A stretch of 64,000 nucleotides of DNA from Pseudomonas sp. LRP2-20 (GTDB taxonomy: Bacteria; Pseudomonadota; Gammaproteobacteria; Pseudomonadales; Pseudomonadaceae), in assembly GCF_024349685.1 (NCBI RefSeq), contig NZ_AP025944.1, forward strand, positions 2,486,001-2,550,000, given 5' to 3'. The notes beneath the pieces are model-generated. The model did no database searches. It saw only the letters and a list, made by a program, of their open reading frames with translations, and was not told the DNA's origin. A program made the position numbers and the translations under genes. Below, piece by piece: positions 46,111 through 53,364 of this stretch (positions within the stretch are counted from its first letter, which is position 1; each line of letters begins with the position of its first letter).

Positions 46111-46881
46111 TCAGAAACCCGGGGCGATCTGGCCCTTGTAGCGGGTCAGGATGAAGTTGCGTACTTCTGGCGAATTGAGTGCCTTGGCCAGTTTCTGGAT
46201 GCCTGGGTCCTGCAGGTTGTCGGGGCGGGCCACCAGGTACTCGACGTACAGGTCCTTGCCTTTCTCGACGATCAGCGCGCTGTTGGTATCGATGCCGGCC
46301 TCCAGGGCGTAGTTGGCGAAGACGAAGGCCAGGTCGACCTGCTTGACCGAGCGGGCCAGCATGGCGCCTTCCAGCTCGCGGATCTTCAGGTGGCGCGGGT
46401 TGTCGGTGATGTCCCGCTGGGTGGACTGCGGGTTGCTTGGGTCCTTGAGCTTGAGCAACCCGGCCTCGGCCAGCAGCACCAGGGCGCGACCGGTATTCAC
46501 CGGGTCGTTGGGGATGGCCACGCTGGCGCCTTCTGGCAGCTCGGCCAGGGTCTTGTACTTGGCCGAATAGGCACCGAACGGCTCGATATGCACGCCCACC
46601 ACCGGCACCAGGTCGGTGTGCCGGGTCTTGTTGAAGTCGTTGAGGAACGGGCGGTACTGGTAGTAGTTGGCATCCAGGTGCTTTTGCGCCAGTTGCAGGT
46701 TGGGCTGGATGAAGTCGTTGAACACCTTGATGTCCAGGTCCACGCCTTGCTTGGCCAGGGCCGGTTTGACGAATTCGAGGATCTCGGCGTGGGGTACCGG
46801 CGTGGCACCGACGACCAGATGTTCAGCGGCCTGTGCACTGAAGGCGATGAAGGCGGCGAAGGCAGTAAGGGTCTTTTTCAT
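46111..46881 (-). CDS. metQ: MetQ/NlpA family substrate-binding protein
   Basis: This 256-aa periplasmic protein has a type I signal peptide (MKKTLTAFAAFIAFSAQA) with no lipobox, so it is soluble, not a lipoprotein as in E. coli. Family motifs include VGATPVPHAEILEFVKP, DFIQPNLQLAQKHLDANYYQ and IPNDPVNTGRALVLLAEAGL. It would bind D/L-methionine or a related sulfur compound and deliver it to MetNI. It lies between metI and metN in the same operon. Confidence 0.92.
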   Translation of the reverse strand: MKKTLTAFAAFIAFSAQAAEHLVVGATPVPHAEILEFVKPALAKQGVDLDIKVFNDFIQPNLQLAQKHLDANYYQYRPFLNDFNKTRHTDLVPVVGVHIEPFGAYSAKYKTLAELPEGASVAIPNDPVNTGRALVLLAEAGLLKLKDPSNPQSTQRDITDNPRHLKIRELEGAMLARSVKQVDLAFVFANYALEAGIDTNSALIVEKGKDLYVEYLVARPDNLQDPGIQKLAKALNSPEVRNFILTRYKGQIAPGF

Positions 46882-46901
46882 GAGGGGATACCTTGCAAGG
46901 G

Positions 46902-47567
46902 TCAGCGTCGGGTGAAATGTCTTACCAGGCGGTCACCGCTCATCTGCAGCACCTGCACCAGCAGGATCAGCAGCAGCACGGTGACCACCATCACATCGGT
47001 CTGGAAGCGCTGGTAGCCGAAGCGGATCGCCAGGTCACCAAGCCCGCCACCACCGATCACGCCCGCCATGGCGGTGTAGTCGACCAGCACGATGGCGGTG
47101 ACCGTGACGGCTGCGATCAGCCCGGTGCGGGCTTCGGGCAGCAGGGTGTGGCGGATGATCTGGGCAATGCTGCCGCCCATGGCCTGGCTGGCCTCGACCA
47201 GGCCGCGGTCGACCTCGCGCAGCGCGGTTTCCACCAGGCGCGCGAAGAACGGCGTGCAACCGACCACCAGGGGCGGGATGGTGCCCTTGACCCCGAGGGA
47301 GGTGCCGGTCAGCAGTGTGGTCAACGGGATCAGCACGATCAGCAGGATGATGAACGGCAGCGAACGCAGCACGTTGACCACCAGCGACAGGGCACGGTAG
47401 AGCGGCCCGTTGGCCAGCAGCTGGCGCTGCCCGGTGAGGTACAGCAACACCCCCAGGGGCAGGCCGAACAGCACGGTGAAGCCCAGTGCGGCGCCCAGCA
47501 TGCTCAAGGTATCGAGGCAGGCCTGGGCGATTTCGGCCCAGTCGAGGTTGGCCAGTAGCTCGTTCAT
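46902..47567 (-). CDS. metI: Methionine-type ABC importer permease MetI
   Basis: This 221-aa permease has five membrane helices and the EAA loop EASQAMGGSIAQIIRHTLLP that docks onto the ATPase. VLRSLPFIILLIVLIPLTT and MAGVIGGGGLGDLAIRFGYQ are characteristic of MetI. Its start overlaps the stop codon of the monooxygenase gene by 4 bp. Confidence 0.93.
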   Translation of the reverse strand: MNELLANLDWAEIAQACLDTLSMLGAALGFTVLFGLPLGVLLYLTGQRQLLANGPLYRALSLVVNVLRSLPFIILLIVLIPLTTLLTGTSLGVKGTIPPLVVGCTPFFARLVETALREVDRGLVEASQAMGGSIAQIIRHTLLPEARTGLIAAVTVTAIVLVDYTAMAGVIGGGGLGDLAIRFGYQRFQTDVMVVTVLLLILLVQVLQMSGDRLVRHFTRR

Positions 47568-48934
47568 CGGCGTGCCTCCCGGCGCAGGGCGGCCACCGGG
47601 TGCGATCCACCCAGGCGGTCACCGCGGCCGAACAGCTTGTTGCGCAGCGTGCCGGGTTGGTAGGCGCGCTTGAACACCCCCCGGGCCTGCAGCTCTGGCA
47701 CCAGCAGGTCGACCACCGCCTCGAAGGTTTCCGGCGCAACCACGCTGGCCAGGTTGAAACCGTCGACACCGGTTTCTTCCACCCATTCCTGCAATTGATC
47801 GGCCACGGTCCGGGCCGAGCCCACCAGCACCGGGCCGTCACCGCCGATGGCGCAGTAGTCGGCGATTTCGGCGGTGGTCCAGGTGCGTGCCGGGTCGGCG
47901 CGGGTGAAGGCTTCCACGGCGGACTGGATGGCTTCGCTGGGCACTTCGCGCAGTACCTGGTCGGGCGTGTATTCGGCGAAATCGATGCCGGTCCAGCCGG
48001 ACATCAGCGTCAGCGCGCCGCTGGCGCTGGCGTACTGGCGGTACTCGTCGAGCAGGGCCAGGGCCTGTTGGTCGGTGGGCGCGACGATGACCGTCAGTTG
48101 TTCGAGGATCTGTACATCTTCCGGCGCGCGGCCGGCGGCAGCCACGGCAGCGCGCAGTTCGGCCACCTGCTTGCGCAGCACCGCCTTGCTCGGCGCGGCG
48201 ACGAACACGCACTCGGCATTGGCCGCAGCGAAGGCGCGCCCGCGGCTCGAGGCGCCGGCCTGGTAGATCACCGGCGAGCGTTGCGGCGAAGGTTCGCTCA
48301 AGTGAAAGCCCGGCACCTTGAACCAGGTGCCCTGGTGGTCGATGCCATGCACCTTGCGTGGGTCGGCATACACCCCGGTTGCCCGGTCGGCTTGCACCGC
48401 ATCGTCGTCCCAGCTGGTTTCCCAGAGCTTGTAGCAGACCTGCAGGTACTCCTCGGCCAGTGCATAGCGTTGCTCGTGGCCCAGTGGTGGCTGCCCCAGG
48501 TTGCGCGCACCGCTGGCCAGGTACGAGGTGACGATGTTCCAGCCGGCGCGCCCCTGGGTCAGGTGATCGAGGGTGCTCATGCGCCGGGCGAACGGGTAGG
48601 GGTGTTCGAACGACACCGACGCGGTCACGCCGAACCCCAGGTGGCGGGTGGCGGCGGCCATGGCCGGCACCAGTTGCAAGGGGTCGTTGACCGGCACCTG
48701 GGCGGCGTTGCGCAAGGCCGCGTCGGCATTGGCGCCATACACGTCATACACGCCCAGCACGTCGGCGATGAACAGGCCGTCGATGCAGCCACGTTCCAGG
48801 GTCTTGGCCAGCTCCACCCAGTAGTGGATGTCGGTGTAGCGGGTGGCCTGGTCCCGCGGGTGGCGCCACAGGCCGGGCGAGAGGTGGCCGACGGTGTTCA
48901 TGGCAAAGGCATTGAGGCGGATCTGCTTGGTCAT
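47564..48934 (-). CDS. FMN-dependent monooxygenase, NtaA/SnaA/DszA (bacterial luciferase-like) family
   Basis: This 456-aa enzyme is a luciferase-like monooxygenase of the NtaA/DmoA group. It shows LNAFAMNTVGHLSPGLWRHP at the N-terminus, HLGFGVTASVSFEHPYPFAR, LDHLTQGRAGWNIVTSYL and SPVIYQAGASSRGRAFAA. Members use FMNH2 from a partner reductase to cleave C-S or C-N bonds in sulfones, sulfides or chelators. Position between sfnB and metI points to a sulfur compound as substrate. It starts 12 bp after sfnB. No flavin reductase gene lies in the window. Confidence 0.92.
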   Translation of the reverse strand: MTKQIRLNAFAMNTVGHLSPGLWRHPRDQATRYTDIHYWVELAKTLERGCIDGLFIADVLGVYDVYGANADAALRNAAQVPVNDPLQLVPAMAAATRHLGFGVTASVSFEHPYPFARRMSTLDHLTQGRAGWNIVTSYLASGARNLGQPPLGHEQRYALAEEYLQVCYKLWETSWDDDAVQADRATGVYADPRKVHGIDHQGTWFKVPGFHLSEPSPQRSPVIYQAGASSRGRAFAAANAECVFVAAPSKAVLRKQVAELRAAVAAAGRAPEDVQILEQLTVIVAPTDQQALALLDEYRQYASASGALTLMSGWTGIDFAEYTPDQVLREVPSEAIQSAVEAFTRADPARTWTTAEIADYCAIGGDGPVLVGSARTVADQLQEWVEETGVDGFNLASVVAPETFEAVVDLLVPELQARGVFKRAYQPGTLRNKLFGRGDRLGGSHPVAALRREARR

Positions 48935-48946
48935 GGTCGGGCCGCC

Positions 48947-50170
48947 TCAGTTCCAGTCATGGCGGGCAGGCTTGACGCCGTTCAAGGCCCAGTTGCCGAC
49001 CAGGTGGTATTTCCAGCGCACCGGGTCGTGCAGGGTATGCACGCGGGCGTTGCGCCAGTGGCGGTCAAAGTTGTGCTGGGTCAGCGACGAGCGCGTGCCG
49101 CCCAGTTCGAACAGGCGGTTGCTGGCCTCGATGGCCACCTCGGTGGTGAGCACCTTGGCCTTGGCCACGGCCACCGAGGCCAAGGCCACGTTGTCTTCAT
49201 CCGCTGCCGGCTTGGCCGCATCCAGCGCCAGGCCTGCGCGCTCCAGCAGTGCCTCGGCCGCTTCCTGGCGGATTTCCAGTGAACCGACCTGGATGATGGT
49301 CAGTGGGTCTTCGCTGGCCTTTTCGACCTTGGCATCAATCCAGGGCCGTGCGTGCTGGCGCACGAAGGCAATGGTGTCGTCCAGTGCCGCGCGGCCGATG
49401 CCGGCATCGATGGCGGCGGTGGTCAGCTGGGCGAAGGGCCCTGCCAGGGTCGGGTGCTCGTAGGAGCGGTAGCTGGGGAAGAGGTTGAACGCCGGTACCC
49501 GCAGGCCATCGAGCAGCACCGTGCCGCTTGAGGTGGTGCGTTGGCCCATGCTGCTCCAGTCGTCGACGATCACCAAGCCCGGCGTGCCGCGCTCGACGAA
49601 GGCCAGCTGCGCGCGGTCCTGCTCATCCAGTGCCAGTACCCCGATCCAGTGGGCGTAAAGCGAGCCGGTGCAATAGCCTTTGCGCCCATCGATGCGATAG
49701 CCGTCGCCCTCGGCCGCCAGGCGGGTGCGGATGTCCTGGACGGTCTTGCCGCCGGTTTCCGACAGGGCATTGGCAAAGCGATGGCCCTGCAGCACCAGGG
49801 CGAAGAAGTGGCGCTGCTGCTCGGGCGTGCCTTGCAGGCGGATGTCTTCAAGCAGGCAGTAATGGTTTTGCGGGATCTGCCCCAGCGAGGGGTCGGCGGC
49901 GGAGACGATGGCGATCACCTGGGCCAGCGTGGCGAACGACACCTCCGCACCGCCATGTGCCCGTGGCACGGTAATGCCCCACAGCCCACTGTTGGAGAAT
50001 GCGTCGACGACGTCTGCCGGCACTTCCCGGCGTCGATCGCGCTCGGCGGCGCCTTCACGCAGCAGGGCGGCGACCTGGTGGGCGACGCTGATCGCTTCGG
50101 CATCGTCGCGGATGATATGGGCTGCAGGACGGCGGATTTCGTAGGCAGCAGAGAGGATTTCGCTAGGCAT
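48947..50170 (-). CDS. sfnB: SfnB family sulfur-acquisition oxidoreductase (acyl-CoA dehydrogenase-like)
   Basis: This 407-aa flavoprotein-type enzyme has the acyl-CoA dehydrogenase fold: an N-terminal helical domain (VADVVDAFSNSGLWGITVPR-like region), a middle domain (LSETGGKTVQDIRTRLAAEG, YRIDGRKGYCTGSLYAHWIG) and a C-terminal helical domain ending HTLHDPVRWKYHLVGNWAL. This matches the SfnB/DszC-like monooxygenases used when sulfate is scarce. It is the first gene of the operon and has a sigma-54 promoter just upstream, in line with control of sfn genes by the activator SfnR. The ATG at 50170 is taken; a TTG at 50176 is possible, and no strong ribosome binding site is seen. Confidence 0.88.
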   Translation of the reverse strand: MPSEILSAAYEIRRPAAHIIRDDAEAISVAHQVAALLREGAAERDRRREVPADVVDAFSNSGLWGITVPRAHGGAEVSFATLAQVIAIVSAADPSLGQIPQNHYCLLEDIRLQGTPEQQRHFFALVLQGHRFANALSETGGKTVQDIRTRLAAEGDGYRIDGRKGYCTGSLYAHWIGVLALDEQDRAQLAFVERGTPGLVIVDDWSSMGQRTTSSGTVLLDGLRVPAFNLFPSYRSYEHPTLAGPFAQLTTAAIDAGIGRAALDDTIAFVRQHARPWIDAKVEKASEDPLTIIQVGSLEIRQEAAEALLERAGLALDAAKPAADEDNVALASVAVAKAKVLTTEVAIEASNRLFELGGTRSSLTQHNFDRHWRNARVHTLHDPVRWKYHLVGNWALNGVKPARHDWN

Positions 50171-50204
50171 GGACAACTCGATGTGTAGTCGGACGACTTC
50201 ACAT

Positions 50205-50220
50205 TGCAGCTGTTGTGCCA
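50205..50220 (-). promoter_or_regulatory. Sigma-54 promoter of the sfnB operon
   Basis: On the minus strand the sequence is TGGCACAACAGCTGCA, a near-perfect match to the -24/-12 consensus TGGCAC-N5-TTGCA, with GG and GC separated by 10 bp. The start codon lies about 35 bp downstream of the -12 element. Confidence 0.82.
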
Positions 50221-50292
50221 GCCTGTGTGGCCCATTAAATCAAGGGGTTACAGCCGAGCAGCGCGGATGTTGCCTGTCTGGATGCGCGGTCA

Positions 50293-50323
50293 ACTGTTGC
50301 CGAGGTGTTCGCCTGGCAACAGT
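50293..50323 (-). terminator. Hairpin after the 126-aa gene
   Basis: ACTGTTGCC and GGCAACAGT form a perfect 9-bp stem with a 13-nt loop, 11 bp after the stop codon of the minus-strand gene at 50334. Confidence 0.5.
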
Positions 50324-50333
50324 CTCGGGGTGG

Positions 50334-50714
50334 TCAGGTTGACTTGCGCAGTGCGTGCACCAGTTCTGCCTTGGTCATGCTTGAGCGGCCTTTGATGTCC
50401 TTGCTGCGGGCTTCCTTGAGCAGGCTTTGCTTGGTCTGGCTTTCCAGCGACGTGCTCGATGCCCGCGCATGCCCTTCGCGTGACTTCGCTGCACGCTTGG
50501 CTGAGTCCGACCGGGCGGTCTTCTTCTCGCCAGCTGAGGTCCTGCTGCCCGAACCGCCCGACTTCTCGCCACCGCCGGACTGCTTGTTGACGGTCGCCCA
50601 GGCGCGGGCTTCGGCTTCATCTTTGGACACGCCTTTGTCCTCGTAGCTCTCCTCGATGTGCTCGGCCTTGCGCTTCTGCTTGTCGGTGTATTTGTCCTTG
50701 TCGCCGCGTGGCAT
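50334..50714 (-). CDS. ChaB-like N-terminus plus Rho N-terminal-like domain, small basic protein
   Basis: This 126-aa highly charged protein begins with a ChaB-like segment (DKYTDKQKRKAEHIEESYED, VSKDEAEARAWATVNKQSGG). It has a disordered Gly/Ser/Lys linker and ends with a Rho termination factor N-terminal-like helix-extended-loop-helix (LLKEARSKDIKGRSSMTKAE followed by LVHALRKST). Such folds often bind nucleic acid, so a DNA- or RNA-binding stress protein is possible. The start at 50714 follows AAGGAG. Confidence 0.8.
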   Translation of the reverse strand: MPRGDKDKYTDKQKRKAEHIEESYEDKGVSKDEAEARAWATVNKQSGGGEKSGGSGSRTSAGEKKTARSDSAKRAAKSREGHARASSTSLESQTKQSLLKEARSKDIKGRSSMTKAELVHALRKST

Positions 50715-50796
50715 GGCATTCACTCCTTCGTGGTGGGTATGAACGGTTGAAAGCCCGGGGCCGCCAGGAGTGCCATTGCGGGGACGAGCGGTGGGC

Positions 50797-52272
50797 TCAC
50801 GGCTCGCCGATCTGCGACAACGGCCTGGCCACCTGTTCCAGCGACCGCCGCTCGGCCGCCACGCCCCAGCGCGCCTGGGCCAGGGCGGCGATGATCATCA
50901 GCGCCGCGCCGAGCAGGTAGCCGTACAGCACGTTGCTGCGCTCGCCGGTTTCGATCAGCGCGCCGAACAGTGTCGGCCCGACCAGGCCACCCAGTCCGGT
51001 ACCGAAGGCATAGAACACGGCAATGGCCAGCGCACGGATCTCCAGCGGGAAGGTTTCCGCCACGGTGAGGTACGCCGAACTGGCGGCCGCCGAGGCGAAG
51101 AAGAAGATCACCATCCAGGCCAGGGTCTGCTGGGTCACGTCGATCAGCCCTTGCTGGAACAGGTAGCCGCTGACGGCCAGCAGCACCCCCGAGATCAGAT
51201 AGGTGGCGCTGATCATGATGCGCCGGCCGACCACGTCGAACAGCCTGCCCAGCAGTAGCGGGCCGCAGAAGTTGCCCAGCGCAAAGGGCAGGATGTACCA
51301 GCCCACCTTGGCCGCCGGCACCCCGTAGAAATCGGTCAGCACCAGCGCATAGGTGAAGAAGATCGCGTTGTAGAAGAATGCCTGGGCGGTGAGCAAGGTC
51401 AGGCCTACCAGCGCGCGGCGCCGGTGCACGACGAACAGGCTGTGGAATACCTCGCGCAATGGCGTGTGGTCGCGTGCGCGCAGGCGCAGGGGAGGGGCCT
51501 GCAATGGCGCAATCGCAATCCCGCGCGCTTGGTAATGGCGTTCGATGTCGGCGACGATGCGCTCGGCGTGCTCCGGCTGGTTGTGGATCATCAGCCAGCG
51601 CGGGCTTTCGGGGATCCACAGGCGCATCAGCAGGATCAGCAGGCCCAGCACCGCACCGATGCCGAAACACAGGCGCCAGCCCAGATCGCCCCCGGCAACG
51701 GCCGGGTCGAGCAGGACCACGGCGCCGGCCGCACCGAGCGCTGCGCCGATCCAGAAGGTACCGTTGATGGTCAGGTCGACCCAGCCACGGTAACGCGCCG
51801 GGGTGAACTCCTGGATGGTCGAGTTGATCGCCGTGTACTCGCCGCCGATGCCGGCGCCGGTGAGAAAGCGCAGCAGCAGGAAGCTCCCCAGGCTCCAGGA
51901 GAATGCCGTTGCCGCCGTGGCGCCGATGTACAGGAACAAGGTGATGAAGAACAGCCTGCGCCGCCCCAGGCGGTCGGTCAGCCAGCCGAAGAACAGCGCG
52001 CCGAGCACCGCACCGGCGATGTAGCTGGCGCCAGCCAGGCCGATGTCGGTGTTGCTCATGCGCAGGGCAGGGCTGTCCTTGAGCGCGCCCGCCACCGCGC
52101 CTGCCAGGGTGACCTCCAGGCCGTCGAGCAGCCAGGTGATGCCCAGGGCCAGCACCAGCAAGGTGTGAAAACGCGTCCACGGCAGGCGGTCGAGGCGGGC
52201 GGGGATGTCGGTGCTGTAGACGCGCGCCTGGTTTGAACCGTCACCCGGCTTTTGCAAGGCTTGGGTCGTCAC
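50797..52272 (-). CDS. MFS transporter, sugar/acid-type importer
   Basis: This 491-aa protein has 12 membrane helices. MFS motifs include DGLEVTLAGAVAGAL after helix 1, GWLTDRLGRRRLFFITLFLY (motif A), RFLTGAGIGGEYTAINSTIQ and IPESPRWLM after helix 6, plus GRLFDVVGRRIMI in the second half. It is of the group of metabolite:proton symporters related to sugar porters; the substrate is not apparent. The start is GTG at 52272, preceded by GAAGGC; an ATG at 52380 would read through a hairpin and add a non-conserved leader. Confidence 0.9.
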   Translation of the reverse strand: MTTQALQKPGDGSNQARVYSTDIPARLDRLPWTRFHTLLVLALGITWLLDGLEVTLAGAVAGALKDSPALRMSNTDIGLAGASYIAGAVLGALFFGWLTDRLGRRRLFFITLFLYIGATAATAFSWSLGSFLLLRFLTGAGIGGEYTAINSTIQEFTPARYRGWVDLTINGTFWIGAALGAAGAVVLLDPAVAGGDLGWRLCFGIGAVLGLLILLMRLWIPESPRWLMIHNQPEHAERIVADIERHYQARGIAIAPLQAPPLRLRARDHTPLREVFHSLFVVHRRRALVGLTLLTAQAFFYNAIFFTYALVLTDFYGVPAAKVGWYILPFALGNFCGPLLLGRLFDVVGRRIMISATYLISGVLLAVSGYLFQQGLIDVTQQTLAWMVIFFFASAAASSAYLTVAETFPLEIRALAIAVFYAFGTGLGGLVGPTLFGALIETGERSNVLYGYLLGAALMIIAALAQARWGVAAERRSLEQVARPLSQIGEP

Positions 52273-52333
52273 TGCGATGCCTTCACTGAGAAGCTTGTGC
52301 GGGTTGATGTAGGTGGGAGACCTGCGCGGGCTG

Positions 52334-52374
52334 TTGCAGGAGCGACCTTGCGTCGCGAAAGGCCGCTCCTGCAA
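52334..52374. repeat. REP-like hairpin
   Basis: TTGCAGGAGCG and CGCTCCTGCAA form a perfect 11-bp stem around an inner stem-loop (CCTT/AAGG). It resembles the short REP-type elements common in P. putida and lies between two minus-strand genes. Confidence 0.7.
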
Positions 52375-52386
52375 AGGCATCGTAAA

Positions 52387-52728
52387 TCAACTCCCTGAGC
52401 CACTGCCTGAACCTGTACCACTGGCGCCACTACCCGTGCTGCCGCCACTCGATCCACCCGAGCCGGAACCCGAGCCCGATCCATTGGTAGTGCCATCGCC
52501 ACCGGTATTGTCGGTGTCATTGTCATCCGTACCGCCAGTGCCTGTGCCCATGCCATCGGCGGGTGTGCCGGAGCCTGTCGCACCGCCCTGGCCGTTCATG
52601 TGCCCATTGTCGTGAGGTTGCGTGCCGGGTGCATGCTGGTCATTGAGGTCGGTGGCGGCGATCGCCAGCGGGGCGCTGACGCCCAGGCACAGGGCCAGCA
52701 GCAGTGATTGAGGTTTCAACGTCTTCAT
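52387..52728 (-). CDS. Secreted low-complexity Gly/Ser/Thr-rich protein
   Basis: This 113-aa protein has a signal peptide (about 1-25, KPQSLLLALCLGVSAPLAIA). The mature chain is almost entirely Gly, Ser, Thr, Asp and Asn, ending with GS repeats (about 80-113). It has no fold that I recognise and should be disordered in the periplasm or outside the cell. The ATG at 52728 is chosen because the signal peptide starts there. Confidence 0.7.
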   Translation of the reverse strand: MKTLKPQSLLLALCLGVSAPLAIAATDLNDQHAPGTQPHDNGHMNGQGGATGSGTPADGMGTGTGGTDDNDTDNTGGDGTTNGSGSGSGSGGSSGGSTGSGASGTGSGSGSGS

Positions 52729-52818
52729 GATGAATGTCCTTTTCCAGTGGATTACCCACTGTTCGGCCTGCTGCAGCCACGACCGTGCCATGGGATCGAC
52801 GGACGGAGCTTCAGGTAA

Positions 52819-52968
52819 TCAGCCGTCTGACTGTTCTTCCGGCGGGACCTGCCCCTCAGGCCAGTCCGGTGCCTCCTGTTCCGGTTCGGGTTGAGGCTTG
52901 GGAATGGGCTCACCCGGGTTATGCGGCACGTCGTCGACATACGGGTCGGGGTGGTTGGGGTCGATCAT
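52819..52968 (-). CDS. 49-aa proline-rich acidic small protein
   Basis: This short open frame begins with ATG at 52968, preceded by a perfect AGGAG with 7-nt spacing. It encodes MIDPNHPDPYVDDVPHNPGE, then PIPKPQPEPEQEAPDWPEGQ, and ends VPPEEQSDG. About a third of the residues are Pro, and most others are Glu, Asp or Gln, so the peptide is disordered. The ribosome binding site and the uninterrupted Pro-biased coding pattern support a real gene. Function is unknown; it sits among other small hydrophilic proteins. Confidence 0.72.
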   Translation of the reverse strand: MIDPNHPDPYVDDVPHNPGEPIPKPQPEPEQEAPDWPEGQVPPEEQSDG

Positions 52969-53139
52969 GGCTTGTCTCCTGATCAGAGTGATTACCCCTG
53001 TTTAGGGCGTGGTGCTGCGCTGGCTGTTCAATCCGATTCGCCGATGGCTGCCGGGTGGTTGCGCTGGAGCGAACGGATCAAACTTTTGAGGGCTGCCGGG
53101 GCTCTTCTTATGAGACAACACTGGTATGAGGCGAAACCC

Positions 53140-53364
53140 ATGAAGCACAGCGACGGCAAGACCGGCGACAAAGTCCCCCGGGCGATTTCATCCGAGGAGG
53201 CGCAGCAAGGCGAGAGGGCGCCAGACCCGGTGCTTGAGCGACCGGACCCCGATACCGAGGCGGTGGACAAGGTGATTACGCCGACATCGATCAAGGAGCA
53301 GGAAGAGATGACACGCGAGACCAGGGAGCGCTTGGCTGAGGTTGATGACAAGAAACGTCAGTGA
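53140..53364 (+). CDS. 74-aa hydrophilic charged protein, unknown
   Basis: This protein is rich in Glu, Asp, Lys and Arg, with no hydrophobic segment (SDGKTGDKVPRAISSEEAQQ, TSIKEQEEMTRETRERLAEV). It looks like a disordered or helical stress-type protein; I recognise no family. The ATG at 53140 is preceded by TGAGGCG. Its end overlaps the truncated Rhs gene by 7 bp in convergent orientation. Confidence 0.65.
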   Translation: MKHSDGKTGDKVPRAISSEEAQQGERAPDPVLERPDPDTEAVDKVITPTSIKEQEEMTRETRERLAEVDDKKRQ

